Assembly: GCA_026413225.1 (NCBI GenBank)
Contig: CM048552.1
Coordinates: 197,934,053 to 197,998,052 of the forward strand
Reading direction: 5' to 3'
Source: Otis tarda
Taxonomy: Eukaryota; Chordata; Aves; Otidiformes; Otididae
DNA: 64,000 nucleotides
In this document: positions 14,804 to 26,350 of the stretch, in pieces
Position numbering within the stretch: the stretch's first letter is position 1
Layout of the letters: each line of letters begins with the position of its first letter
The notes under the pieces: generated by a model
Told to the model about the DNA's origin: nothing
Seen by the model: only the letters and a program-made list of their open reading frames with translations
Database searches by the model: none
Made by a program: the position numbers and the translations under genes

Positions 14804-15283
14804 AACTCCAAAAATATCTCCCTTACATAAATCCTTACACCTGAGGGTATAGCTGATCTGCATTTTTTTCAATGTAACAAAACTTGGATTTCATTCATGT
14901 CTTGTAACAATGGAAAATTAATTGAGAGGATCAAAAGCACGCTTTCCAAAGTATATTTTTGTCACTGCTGGTGAATTTCCTGCATGTTCCTTTGTCCTGG
15001 GGCTTTAGAAAGTTCTGATTGAATTAATGGCTTTGATTTTTTTCCACTTTGTTTCAAGGGAAGAAAGTATTTTCACTGGTTTTTTTTTTTTTTTTTAATA
15101 AGGCTTATCAGGTAAACTCTATTAAAGCATGTGGGAGTGCTTATTAGAGTTCAGATGATAGATACACTTGAAAGGCACTGGATCAAAAGTCAGATTTTGT
15201 TAAAATAACTGATATATGTTATTTCATTTTCTTGTTCTAAAACCAAGTTAGATTTGCTTGACCCTGCTGGCATTAAGAAACCT

Positions 15284-15311
15284 GCTACACCTTCATTTGC
15301 GAAGGTGTAGC
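15284..15311. repeat. Perfect 11-bp inverted repeat (hairpin)
   Basis: GCTACACCTTC at 15284-15294, loop ATTTGC, then GAAGGTGTAGC at 15301-15311. All 11 pairs match. It is followed at once by GAAGGTTTTGC, a partial direct repeat of the right arm. Confidence 0.85.
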
Positions 15312-16582
15312 GAAGGTTTTGCTTAGTTTAGTTTAGGAGGTTCCTGAGCTTACAAATCAGGATGCAGAAAATGTACAAGGAGGAATTGTCAAATAGAGTT
15401 GCCTGTATGGAGACACAAGAGTCTGAACCTACAGGACAGACAGTAGCGGCAGACACTTCAGTATGATTTCAGTCAGGTAAAGAAAGACAAGATTAAGACA
15501 CAGTTTAAGACAAATTAAGTTGAGGAATTATTTTAAAAACCCAAGCTCCCAGCCAGAAAGGGGAAACCAAGGCCAAACAGGGTTCTCCCCAGCAGATAGA
15601 GATCCTCACCAGCTCCTTACAGATCAGTGAAAGTGTGTCCTGCTAATGTAGGCCAATCTCAGAGCTTATCCTTTCTCTCCCAGCTGTCAGGATTTCCTAA
15701 ATAATTTCCTGAGTAATCCAACCACAGGCATCAAGGAGAGGAGGGTTGGGAATCAGCCAGGCTCTAGGAGAGGTGCAGGAAGGTTTATGACCTTCTGTGA
15801 ATGTTTTATCTGCTTTTTCTTGTTTTCTTTCTTATGTCTCACAGTTGTTTTGTGACTTTCACTGTGTAAGGTCCATTTCCTCTCCCAGCAAAGTTGTTAG
15901 GTGTTTATCATCCACTCCAGTGGGACCACAACTAAACTATAATCATAAAGCTGCTCACTTCAGCTTTTCCTTGCCAAGGTGATCCTGCCAAGTTTTAGCT
16001 TAATTGTTCTCTTTTTTTAGCAAGAAAAAATAAGTAAGTATATTTGAATAAAAATTGAACTGAGTAGTTCAACCAAGGGAAGTGGCTCATTTGGAGGCAC
16101 CTCTAGGGAAAGAAAATAATTGAAAAGTTACATTTAAAAACAATGAGTAAAGATGCTGATGGCTTTTGGTTCTAATCCTGAAATTCATTATTTAAGATAC
16201 ACCAGGGTGTAGGAGACCTAGGTTCAGTTCTCTCACCTGTCTGGGAGAATTTGAAGGCACGTCCTTCACTTTCCAAGGGAGAGCCTGACCTGCAACTAGC
16301 TTCTAGAGAGCCCTAAAGAAGGAGTGTCCTCCCCTCAGACCTTCATATTCATTCAGTTTGGCTCCATAAAAATAGACATTTGTTAGGGCAAGGCTCAGAA
16401 ACTAGGGATATCCTGTTTGGGTGAGTGAGCTGACCATTGTGCTAGAGAAGCTCTCATTTCTGCTTCAGTAACTATTCAACTACTTTATGTCATGCAGGAC
16501 ACTTAGATCAGGAGGGGTTTAGGGAATCATGTCTCCACCATCAGTAACCTTGAACTGCAACCTACTCAATACCTCCTTAGAA

Positions 16583-16888
16583 AAGAGCAGTGTCTTTTAG
16601 CAAGGCCTGTTGTGATAGGACGAGGGGTAATGTTTTTAAAATAGAGGGAGGTAGATTCAGACTTGATATTAGGAGAAAATTTTTTACAACGAGGATGGTG
16701 GAACACTGGAATAGGTTGCCCAGAGAGGTGGTAGATGCCCCATCCCTGGAAACATTCAAGGCCAGGTTGGATGAGGCTCTGAGCAACCTGATCTCGTTGG
16801 AGAAGTCCCTGCTTCTTGCAGGGGGGTTGGACTAGATGACCTTGAAAGGTCCTTTCCTAACCTAACCATTCTATGATTCTATGATTCC
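16583..16888 (+). mobile_element. CR1 LINE 3' fragment
   Basis: Covers the last codons of the RT frame and the 3' end. Contains GGATGGTGGAACACTGGAAT and GGTTGGACTAGATGACC, then the ATTCTATGATTCTATG terminal repeat at 16867-16883. It lies 678 bp upstream of ARHGAP20 exon A and is the same subtype as the inverted copy at 18934-19231. Confidence 0.92.
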
Positions 16889-17566
16889 AGGAGGGAGTCT
16901 GATCTGCCCCACGTAGACCTGGGTTTGGATTATCCAGCAGCCCCTACGCAACACAGCCACAGAGCAGTAAACTGTGCTCCTGTCACACCACCAAACCCTG
17001 CAACAGGAGCTTACCTGAATGCTTGTGGGTCATGTGCTGGGAGAGGCTGAGCAGCCTCTTCTCATGTTGCATCTAGTGCATGGTCTGACTCTAGCACGAC
17101 TGCTTATGTTTGTCTTTGGTTCTGAATAATTTCTATAAATAGCTCTTAATCCCAAATATGAGTCCTCTTCTCACCAAGGCAGGTGTGCAGTTATCTCTTC
17201 GTCATGCATACATCTCCTCTCTCTTTATGAAGCACCTACAGAAGGTGCAGTATTTTCACCAGTCCTTCAATACAAAGGGATACAAATACAAATAGGCAAA
17301 ATGGAGAGTGCCATATTTAAATTATTGTCCTTTGCTAAATGCTATCCATGTGCTTCGGCTGTATAAGACTCAGCGAGGACAGTCCCTAACAAATTTTGTG
17401 TCAGAATTGGACTGCTGAATTATCTTCATTTTCCCTCTCACCTTTCACCGAAATGTGGTCAAATGAATTGCCTTTTGGCAGCAGGTGTGGGAAATCGCTG
17501 TTAGGTTCTCACTTACGGGCAATTGGCTGATTTGCTTTCCTTTATTCCCTTTATTTCCTTTTGCAG

Positions 17567-17737
17567 GGAAGGCTGCTTCTCCCCCATCAGTCCAGAGGCA
17601 TGTCCCCTTGTGCAGTCTTTCATGTGCCACAACCGAACGTTCATCCTGGATGGCCACGTGCAGCTGAAGACAGGTCTGCAAACCCAGGAGCGACACCTTT
17701 TCCTCTTCACAGACCTTCTGGTTGTTGCCAAGTCAAA
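17567..17737 (+). CDS. ARHGAP20: ARHGAP20 exon A: first half of PH domain
   Basis: The acceptor is a strong pyrimidine tract ending ttttgcag and the donor is a perfect gtgagt at 17738. The exon opens with the third base of a codon and ends with two bases of a lysine codon. Residues 1-57 include CHNRTFILDG and QLKTGLQTQERHLFLFTDLL, the beta1 to beta3 strands of a PH domain, and match human ARHGAP20 closely (LKRGLQRQERHLFLFNDL from memory). PH domains of this type bind membrane phosphoinositides; that role is family knowledge. The 5' partner exon was not found in the 17.5 kb upstream. The exon is flanked by two CR1 copies in opposite orientation. Confidence 0.96.
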
Positions 17738-18933
17738 GTGAGTATGGGACCTCAGGCGCTGCTCCTAGAGCAGCCCTTTTTCTCAGCAGACCGTAACATG
17801 GATTTCCATAATGCTTTTTTAGTAGCAAGTCTTTCCTAAATCGTAAGGAGGGTTTTTGTTTGGTCAGTGAATGTTGGATGCCTGACCTCTTCGAGCACTT
17901 TGGAAAACCCCATGGGCATAGATAAATTCTAGGACGCAACATTTTAAAGAAGTATCAGATGTTCTTGAATATATTGCTTGCGTTGTACCGTCTTCCACAC
18001 TTTAGGAGTGCAGTGTCATGGAAAAGACTCATTGGTGCTCGACTGTGTCCGTTGTGGTGCCTTCAACTGACTGTTGTGTTTTAGACAGGTCATCTTCAGT
18101 GCTTTGGGATGTGTGTAACATGGGTGGCTATGTCACAGAGGGTCTACAGATATTAACACTTACTTTGAAGCTTTGATATACACCAGCAATGAGCACCAGT
18201 ATAAAAATAGAGATTGCAGGCAGCATCACAGTGTCCGTCTCTGTAGGTTGTGCTGTGCCAGGAGGAGTGTGGGGAAGGGGAAGGAGAAAGGAAGTGATGC
18301 TGAGCAGTCTGGGTAGCATTCATGTGTAATCAGGCTTGCTGCTGAGGTCTGATTATTCACTCTACCATTCACAATTAAATCAGATTTACAAGCTGTGTCT
18401 AGGATGCCAGCTTTGTGCAGCATTTGTGGTTTAAGGCAATTTTAGAGGCAATTTCACTTGTTGTTATGGGTTATGGAGAAATAAGAATAAAAAATTGTGA
18501 TGCAGCTTCATTCTCTGTTAGGCACTGTGTTTGTGGTTTCACAGGGTGGGTAATCTTGAAGTGAATCCTGGGCTTTTGCAATGTGTCTTTTCGCTTAAGC
18601 AATTGTTTCAGAGACTGCTGGGAAAAGCCAGAACAAATCTGTGTTTTCTGTAGAAATCTGAGCTGTGTCCGTTTGAATCACACATCGTAAATGTAACCCC
18701 CCCAGCTGAACTCCTTCACTTGATGTAGTGTGACAACACAGAGGATATTTTACCCAAAACATGTTCCACTACGGGTGGGTGGTGAACATAAGGATATTTA
18801 GGGGAAATCTTGCTATTTTACCAGCAGTAGCAGTAATGGCATTGTTACTGTATTTATGTATGTTTGTGTCACCTAATTTAAGCTTTCAAATGTTAAACAT
18901 TTACAACTTACCCAGGCTTCTTGGCTTCTTTTA

Positions 18934-19231
18934 GAATGATAGAATCACAGAATAGTTTGGGTTGGAAGGGACCTTCAAAGGTCATCTAGTCCAACCCCCC
19001 TGCAAGAAACAGGGATGTCTCCAACCAGATCAGGTTGCTCAGAGCCTCATCCAGCCTGGCCTTGAATGTTTCCAGGGATGGGCCATCTACCTCCTCTCTG
19101 GGCAACCTCTTCCAGTGTTTCACCACCCTCATTTAAAAAATGTTTTTCCTTATATCAAGTCTGAATCTGCTTCCTTGTATTTTAAAACCATTACCCCTTG
19201 TCGTATCACAACAGGCCCTGCTAAAGAGTTT
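18934..19231 (-). mobile_element. CR1 LINE 3' fragment, inverted
   Basis: Read on the minus strand it starts near the RT end and finishes with the CR1 tail; on the + strand this begins GATAGAATCACAGAATAG and continues TTGGGTTGGAAGGGACCTTC. Its length and shared diagnostic bases match the copy at 16583-16888, in the opposite direction. Confidence 0.92.
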
Positions 19232-20768
19232 CTCCCATGACTTTTATAGTCACTGAGAGAAAACCAGCACCTTCCTGCAGCAAACTCATCTGACCCTGAA
19301 AGTGCTGAAGGTGGGTGAGGGGAATCATGCTCTCAGGGGTCTCTCAGTCCTCTGGCTATTCAGTGGGCATAACCTTACTAATTTAGGTATAAGCTCCTAA
19401 ATTGTAGAAGACAAAAGTCAGGTGGGATGAATCCCTCCCTCCCTGGTCAGCATGCTGAGCAGAAGCAAAATTACAACCCCAGGCTGAGCTGCTGTGTGTT
19501 GCTGCAGGTTTGGCTGGGTCCCAGTGGAACTATTTGCTTGGTAAAGCACAGCTCTGTGTAACCACTCCAAAATCTGGTCCCCAGGCTCTTAAGCATTTGA
19601 TTTAGTATGGTGAAGCATCTGTGATGTTTGAAGAAGGTGGAACAGAACAAATTGTGCTTCTGCATGTGAAAAAGGGGGAAGGGGATCAGGTCTTTGCTAG
19701 AAATGGTAAAAATAGTATTTTGAGTGATATTACTTCATGTATTTTAAAGAACTAATTGGGATGTTCTCTCTAAAGCTGCGCTGCCAGCAATTAAAGCATC
19801 AGAGCTGTCACTAATGAATACTCCTAAAAATCAGCATTTTTAAAGATATCTCACACCAAAATACCATTCCTGATTCTTAGAGGGAAAACCAGATTGCTAT
19901 GCAGCCGTGACTATTGATTGTTACTGACTTTTTAATAGCTGATGCAGGGTCAAGACAGCAGGTCACCAGGATGGAATTAGTGATACAGTTGAATATGAGT
20001 CAACTTCAGAATTGTTCCTTGTGAAGGTGCTAAAAATTTGTAGTGCTCTTTCATGTTAAGTAGTTTTTCAGCTTGGGACTTATGAACACCTAAGGTATCT
20101 TAGGTACAGCCCAGTGCTGTATTTGTGTCAGCTCAGCTGCAGGTAGCCAGTCACTGTACAAAGGGAGCTCACATATAATTAGACTTCATATGATCAGCAA
20201 ATGGGTAGAAGTTTTTCTTAAAGAGAGCCACAAGTATCCTGTGTCCTCTGAGCTTGCTGAGTAAACTCCTGTACAGCACTGCGCTCCTGCTTAAAGGCAG
20301 TGAATTAGCATTGCTTCCATGGAAATTTGTGGAGGGCGAGTCCTCTCTACAGCTGGTCTGTGTATGACTTTGGAGAGGTGCCTGTATGTTAATTTTCTGC
20401 TACTTTCTAATACTTTTTGAAATGTAGACTGTTACCTTTTCAGATCATGCATTAGCCCAGCTTATAAAAAATAAGAATAATACTCTCATGCTGTGCTTCT
20501 CTCTCTGCTGCCCCACCTTTTACTGCCTCCATGTGAGGAGTAAGCCATAAATTGATTGAGAGAGTTTTTCTCACTAAGCCAATATTAAGTATGTAAAATT
20601 TTATACTGTTTTCTGTATATTGATTAGATTTCTTACAGAGAGCATGTGTTTTAATTTGGTAAATATTTCAAGGATCTGTCAGGTCAATGATCGAGGTTTC
20701 TTACCTAGCTTTTTGTGTGGGAGGCACAGAGAAATGGCTTCCTCTTTCTCCTTTGCAATACGTACATG

Positions 20769-20773
20769 CATGT
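20769..20773. repeat. Target-site duplication, left copy
   Basis: CATGT, identical to 21934-21938 on the other side of the solo LTR. Five bases is usual for several ERV classes. Confidence 0.7.
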
Positions 20774-21933
20774 TGTCGTAGTTCAGCCCTGATCAGGACC
20801 AGACTATGCAGTCTCTCTCTCACTCCCCCCACCTTCTGAGAGAACAGGGAGAGAAAATATAAGGAAAAACGGCTCGAGGTTTGAGATAAGGACAGGGAGA
20901 AATCCTTAAAGTTACCGTCACGGGCAAAACAGACTCGACTTGGGGAAAACTATTCATTTATTACTACAAACAGCAGGATAATGAGACAGAGAACAAGATA
21001 ACCTCCATCCACCCCTCCCTCTTCCCAAGCTTAACATTATCTCTACTACCTTCCCCCGCCCCCCCCCCCCCCACCCCGAGCAGCACAGGGAGGGAAAAGG
21101 GAATGGGGGTTTCAATCAGTTCATCATACGTTGTTTCACGCTGCTGCTTCATGGTCGGGGGAAGAACTCCTCACATTCCTCCCCTGCTCCATCATGGGGT
21201 CCCTCCCACGGGCCACAGTCCTTCGTGGAACTGCTCCGGCATGGGTCATCTCTTCCACGGAGTACAGTCTCTCCAGAACGGCTGTCCCAGCGGGCCCTCC
21301 ATGGGCCACAGCCACCTTCAGGCATCCACCTCCCCCGGTACGGGGTCCTTCATGGGCTCCAAGTGGATCTCTGCTCCTCCGTGGACCTCCATGGGCTGCA
21401 GGGGGACAACCTGCTCCACCATGGTCATCACCACAGGCTGCAGGGGAATCTTGGCCAGGAGCTGCATTACTCCTCCCCCTCCTTCTGAACTGACCTTGGC
21501 GTCTGCAGCCGTTCCTCACAACAGGCTGGTAGATGTCTCTCAGGATCTTTTTTTACATCTTATTCACTTCTCATCTCCTCTCCACTTCTTGCAGCCGGGC
21601 TGGACCGAGTCGCACCCAGTCGGCTGCCTGGCGAGAGGCCAGAGGGTGAGGCCTGCAAGGCCCAGGAGGCCTGCGCCTCCCCCTCTGCGCCTCTACCCCC
21701 GCTCAGCTTCTTCACATCTTCTCTTCTCTCTTTTTTTTTCTGTTTTCCCCTTCTTAAATACGTTATCGCAGAGGCGTTATCACAGGACATTCTGCTACCA
21801 ATCGGCTCGACCTTGGCCAGCAGCAGGTCCGCCCTAGGCCCGGCCGAGTCCACTGAACAAAGGGGAGCGACTTCTAGCAGTTTCCTGCAGAAGCTACCAC
21901 CTTAGGCCCCCCCTCACTAAGAAAACCATGACA
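20774..21933 (-). mobile_element. Solitary LTR of an endogenous retrovirus
   Basis: A 1,160-bp element bounded by TGTCGTAGTTCAGC at the left and AACCATGACA at the right, so TG...CA ends. It is flanked on both sides by the 5-bp direct repeat CATGT (20769-20773 and 21934-21938), the expected target-site duplication. On the minus strand a TATTTAAG-like TATA box (+ strand 21752-21760) lies upstream of an AATAAA (+ strand 20957-20962), so transcription is inferred to be minus. No gag, pol or env coding sequence is present, which fits LTR-LTR recombination. The layout resembles avian ERVL/ERVK-type LTRs; the exact family was not determined. It sits antisense in the intron between exons A and B. Confidence 0.8.
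21053..21077. repeat. Poly-C tract inside the solo LTR
   Basis: A nearly pure C run broken by one G and one A. On the minus strand, which is the LTR's sense strand, it is a G-run able to form a quadruplex. Confidence 0.85.
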
Positions 21934-21938
21934 CATGT
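21934..21938. repeat. Target-site duplication, right copy
   Basis: CATGT, matching 20769-20773. Confidence 0.7.
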
Positions 21939-24272
21939 TTACACAGACATTTTAAGGTTATTTTCCTAACATGACTGGACATAGAAATTGATGGTTGAAC
22001 ACATACATAGAATTATGGTAGCAATCTCATAGTAGATCCATTAATGCTTTTGTCAGAGGGTCCTATTAAGGAGATTAGCAAATCTAGTGAGAAGTTAATC
22101 TTCCATCTGTTAACGGCTGCAAGGTGTCCAGTTGCCACTTACAGAAAGCAAAAGGAACTGAATTTACTCTGCAGTGGTGATAGAATTTGAGGTGCATCAG
22201 TATTTACACTGTTGATGTTCATAATTTTTCTGTTGATTTAAGTGGACTCTGGATCTGCCTGATATTTAGTGTAACACTTGTAAGGGGGCTTACTTCCTTA
22301 AAATATTAATAAAATATTTGTTAGATTGTTACTCTTTCAATTTTTCACATGTTCAGTCATGCTGTTTCCTTAGTCAGCAATGATGGATTCGTTTCTGGAG
22401 GTAATGCTTTGGCACTTCAGAAGAAGACCCCCATTTCACAAACGCTGAGAACCCATGGGTTGCATACAGGACATGGCAGATAGGGATAAAATTATACTTC
22501 AGGCCCTTTAGATGTTAATGAAAGGTACTGTTTCAGCGCCTCTGGAAACCAGGCCACTTGAATACTGATAATAGCTGAGAGCTGTGCCTAGGCATGGCAA
22601 ATGGGGTAAGAATATACATCAGGCATGACTGGAGAGCATCTTTGTGCTTCTGCCAACACCCTGCCGACACCCGCTACTGGCACTGTAGGGGTCTGGCTTT
22701 ATGAACTGTAAATGTTAAAAAAGTGAAATAGCATCTAGAGAGTTCACTGTACTGGGTAATGGGAAAAAGAAATTGAGGAGAAAGGGAGGGTCAACAGATT
22801 GATTCGGTGGAGTCAGACCAGGCATCCATTTATTAACATCTATATTAGAATTCACAGCTGTATTTTTTTGTAAATCTACATTTTCACAGTTCATTCTATG
22901 GTCAGTTACAGTTATTTCTCTATTCTTGACAGATCTTACTTGTTGCATCACAAACTGATTCGTTGACGAGCATATTGAAATATTCTCTTGTACTTTAGGT
23001 TTCTATTTGATGGGGCAACAAAATGCAATAGAGAGGTGAAATGTACAGCTGACTAGGAAATACCATGGTATAGTTTAAAAAATACATGAACTTGAGATTA
23101 TATTTTACAGTATTTTATGGCAATCTAGTTAAGTGCACCTTTTTGCCAGGTGTGATACGCACTGATGGTCCTTTCTTGCCCACCACTGTGAACGCTGCTG
23201 GGTTATTAGTGTTGCTCTACCCCACTACACCTGTTAGCACAAAGTCAACAGGAAACCTCAGACCAGTCAGGGTATTGCAGGTTCATCTATGTCCTCTTTA
23301 AAGCCGCAAGGTTCAAGTACTTTCACGTTTCAGACCGCATTAGTTCAGAGTGTCCTAAATCAAATACCTTGTAAACAGACTAATCTCAGCGAAGGTAGTC
23401 CATGTGTATCAGAGCTCTAAGAAACTGCTTACCTGGCGTATTTATTTATAGAGCACTAATTGCCACAGTGCCTGGCACTGTCCCCACCTGCATTTCCAAC
23501 AGTGATGAGCTGATGTGCTCTTGCTTGCAGTCCTTTGATTAGAAGGGCAAACCGTTTTCCCATTTTCAGGGAGGGGACACTTTTCCTCCAGCCTTTCCCT
23601 GCTGGGCCAGGAGAGCCATAGCTCAGGTAATTCAGTCTGCAACACCTCGAGTGCAAACCTGCCTTGAAGCGAGGGACTGTTGCATTGCTACAGATCTGGA
23701 CTGACTTTGTGAGATTTTACTTGTTTCTCACATAGCATCGGTGCCCACTGATCCTACAAAGGAAGGAGATTTACTGTGAGAAATTAAGTGGAAGAAAGGA
23801 GTTGAAATAAAAAAAAAAGTTAAAGTCTGTAAATTTGACCCTTACTGTACTCTAATGTTTAGTAGGATAAAATAAGCAATCCAGATATACTGTAAACTCC
23901 TCAATGGCATTAAAGTCACTGAAAGGAGAGTCCAACAGAAGTGGCAATCTTTGCCTCACGGTGAGATTTGGAGTGGAGCTCTAGACAGGGGCACAGGTTT
24001 TCCCCCAGGAAGGGAGATTCCCAGGGATGCCACAAGCAACCGATTTATCCCACATACAGGATATCTGTTGATCCCATTTAGATGAGAAATTGACGTATTT
24101 TTATATGCAAGCCAAATAAAACATTGTTTTCTTTAACTAAAGCAGAAGCACTTCTTCCATCAGCTCCAATGCAAGTTTCACATGTGCCTGAAGGAAGAAG
24201 AAACTCTGAGTTCTTTTACCTGCCTTGCTATGTTTTCATGTGTGTGACATACCTATGAATTTCTGCCAGCAG

Positions 24273-24422
24273 GTCGCACTCTCATTTCAAACTAAAGTGC
24301 CAAGCACGTCTCTGTGAGATGTGGACAGCATTTTGTACAGAAGAAGTCTGTGAAGGCAGCACAGACCCAGAAAGGTCCTTTGTTTTGGGCTGGCCTACCA
24401 CAAACTGCGTGGCAAATTTCAG
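24273..24422 (+). CDS. ARHGAP20: ARHGAP20 exon B: middle of PH domain
   Basis: This 150-bp exon has no long ORF around it and was found by looking for the missing PH segment. The acceptor is ctgccagcag and the donor is gtaaga at 24423. The first base completes the lysine codon from exon A and the last two bases (AG) carry into exon C. It encodes residues 58-106, including HFKLKCQARLCEMWTAF and ERSFVLGWPTTNCVANF. These align without gaps to the human segment containing FKIKNKIKLTDMWTA and SFVLGWPTVNFVATF. It supplies the central beta strands of the PH domain. Two extra cysteines relative to human are visible, with no obvious significance. Confidence 0.95.
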
Positions 24423-26308
24423 GTAAGAATTGAGATATGTTTTATTTACTAAGTTGCTGAAATGTTTTTAGGTTGATGGGTGACAAGACTACCATGGATT
24501 CATTTCAGCATCAGTGAATGTGGGAAGTAGGAACTTACTGATTCTGAAACCCATTCCCTCTGCTGCTGTGAGCAAGTCACCCTCCATGCCTCATTTTCTG
24601 TCTGTTTGCAAATATTGCTGTGAAACTTGCTTATCACTTAAAAATTTGAGAAAATATGTGATTTGGCAAAGCACTTTCTGTGCTGCAAACTTGATCAGTG
24701 GAAATTATCTTCCTTTTTTTAATAGTTTGACAAACACCTTGGCTAATTAATAAGATGAACTACACGTAGTAAAGAGCCAAGCTAATGAAAGGATCAAAGA
24801 GACCCTTGTAGGACACTTTTAAACAGAACAGCTTGTATTGGAAGTAGCAAGAAACATACAGTGAAATACTGACCTTGTCCTGTTTCTCTTTTTAGTTTAA
24901 TTGTGCCAGAAAAAAAGTCAAAATTCCTCTTGAAGCAGAGTCTCTGAATTTTAATAGAGAGAAAGATTTTTGCTCTGTCTTTGCAGCATTGACTGTAGGA
25001 CATATAAGCACTGTAGAGGTAATGTCAGTGATTAGGCTAATTTTAGTCTCAGCAGGAGGGCTCTGTCATCACTTTGGATAAGAGAGGGCACCGTCCCCCT
25101 GAAATCCCGGCTGCTTAGCCACAGTAATTTGGCTGGGCCTTGGAAAATGCATTTTCATCTTTACCAACAGAGAGCAAAAGCTGACGCATGCAGCTTAATT
25201 TGTATGTCACATTGTCTGTATCCAAAGAGAATGCTGTGCACAAACTGCTCTCTGTTGAGCTGATTGAACTGTTTATGTTTTTTTAATAGTCCTGAAACAA
25301 AGCTGAAATTTTCTATCGATTTTCAATTGAACTCTTGCCAATAAACATGAGCTCTGATCTGGAGACAGTACATGATCTTTTATCGCTATCAGGAAGTAGT
25401 TGGATAGGAAAGCAATAGCTTCAATCAAAACAGAGTCAGAGATTTTGTAGAAGTTAAATTACTTTGTATCTGGAGGTACACTGGAAAATCTAAAATGCCA
25501 TGCGTGATTCCATAGATGCATATCCAACAGAATTGAAGTAGCCAAAGCAGAGTCACATTTTTAATCGTTAATCTTTTTAATTCCCCTCACAGCATCATTC
25601 AGTAGATTCGTAGTTCCCTAAATGCCTGCTCTGAAAATCTGAAGAACTTGATTTGCAGAAGCAGCAGTGGGAATAGCGGTTACTCCATCTGGGACAGGAT
25701 TTAAATCAGGAAAGTTGAAGCAAAATTAGGTTAGATTCCTTGCACTATCCTATTATTAGCTACATTTAACTGGACAGTTTTGTATCCTTGAAAGTGTGTA
25801 AATGAGATAAGCCTTACAATGACCAAAGTTAAATCCTACAAAGTACAATGGGACCTTTTTTCATTGTGGCTTATGTGTACTTTATAATGTGGTGATAAGC
25901 CAAGTAATAAATAAGAAGAGAATTAGAATAGTGGAAGTGGAAAGAACCCTATGTACCTGAGGAAATACCTTTAAACTTCTGAATTAAGCTCTTATTTTAA
26001 AGTGCCCTCCTTTTCTATTTGGACATTAGATTAAGAACTGAACCCATTTCCTTCTGAATTCACTGGTAAAGCTTTAACATCTGCGGTGAAACCTGGTAGC
26101 TGGGGCTTTTGGTCTCCATGGCAGGCTTTTCAGTTGATTTTGCAAGGAAACAGATTTTTCGTTCAAATCTGGAAAAACCTTTTAGTTTTTGTAGGTATTT
26201 ATGTAAATGGCAACCAAGAAGCAGCCCCTTCCACTGTGGTTTGTACAAGGGCTATTTTCGTATTAGAATTATGTCTGATTTGTCCCTGTTTTTCTATAAT
26301 TCTTGCAG
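24423..26308 (+). other. ARHGAP20: ARHGAP20 intron B-C (1.9 kb)
   Basis: Borders are gtaaga and ttcttgcag. No repeat or exon recognised. Confidence 0.9.
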
Positions 26309-26350
26309 GTCTGCAGAACAAAAGGAAACATGGCTATCTTTTTTGCAAAG
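26309..26350 (+). CDS. ARHGAP20: ARHGAP20 exon C: 42-bp exon, PH C-terminal helix
   Basis: The acceptor is ttcttgcag and the donor is gtactt at 26351. It encodes residues 108-120, SAEQKETWLSFLQ, with split codons at both ends (AG+G gives Arg107; AG+T gives Ser121). The tryptophan is the near-invariant Trp of the C-terminal helix of PH domains. The human counterpart reads SPEQKDKWLSLLQ. The 42-bp length is a multiple of three, so skipping would keep the frame but delete the PH helix. The donor gtactt is weaker than most in this gene. Confidence 0.94.

Larger units (their letters stand above)
4151..16582. other. Presumed 5' intron; no exon recognised
   Basis: I looked for the ARHGAP20 N-terminal segment (human AERRRSAPSLIL from memory) and did not find it. 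ORFs here are 60-130 residues, scattered on both strands, with no known domain. Contents noted separately are simple repeats, an 18-bp tandem repeat, a hairpin and a possible CR1 remnant. Confidence 0.5.
17738..24272 (+). other. ARHGAP20: ARHGAP20 intron A-B (6.5 kb)
   Basis: Borders are gtgagt and ccagcag. It holds the inverted CR1 and the solo LTR. No other gene seen. At 22472-22505 and 22592-22625 there is a weak, imperfect direct duplication (acatggcagatagg / gcatggcaaatggg). Confidence 0.9.

Noticed and set aside
21103..21837. 244-residue + strand ORF, one of the longest in the window
   Set aside because: It lies wholly inside the solo LTR, antisense to its inferred transcription, with Pro/Ser/His-rich low-complexity translation and overlapping ORFs in other frames.
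22472..22625. Two similar stretches of about 33 bp (acatggcagatagg... and gcatggcaaatggg...)
   Set aside because: Imperfect, with an indel; could be chance or a very old local duplication.
25924..25952. AGAATAGTGGAAGTGGAAAGAACC as a CR1 remnant
   Set aside because: Only loosely like the CR1 tail; too short and diverged to call.
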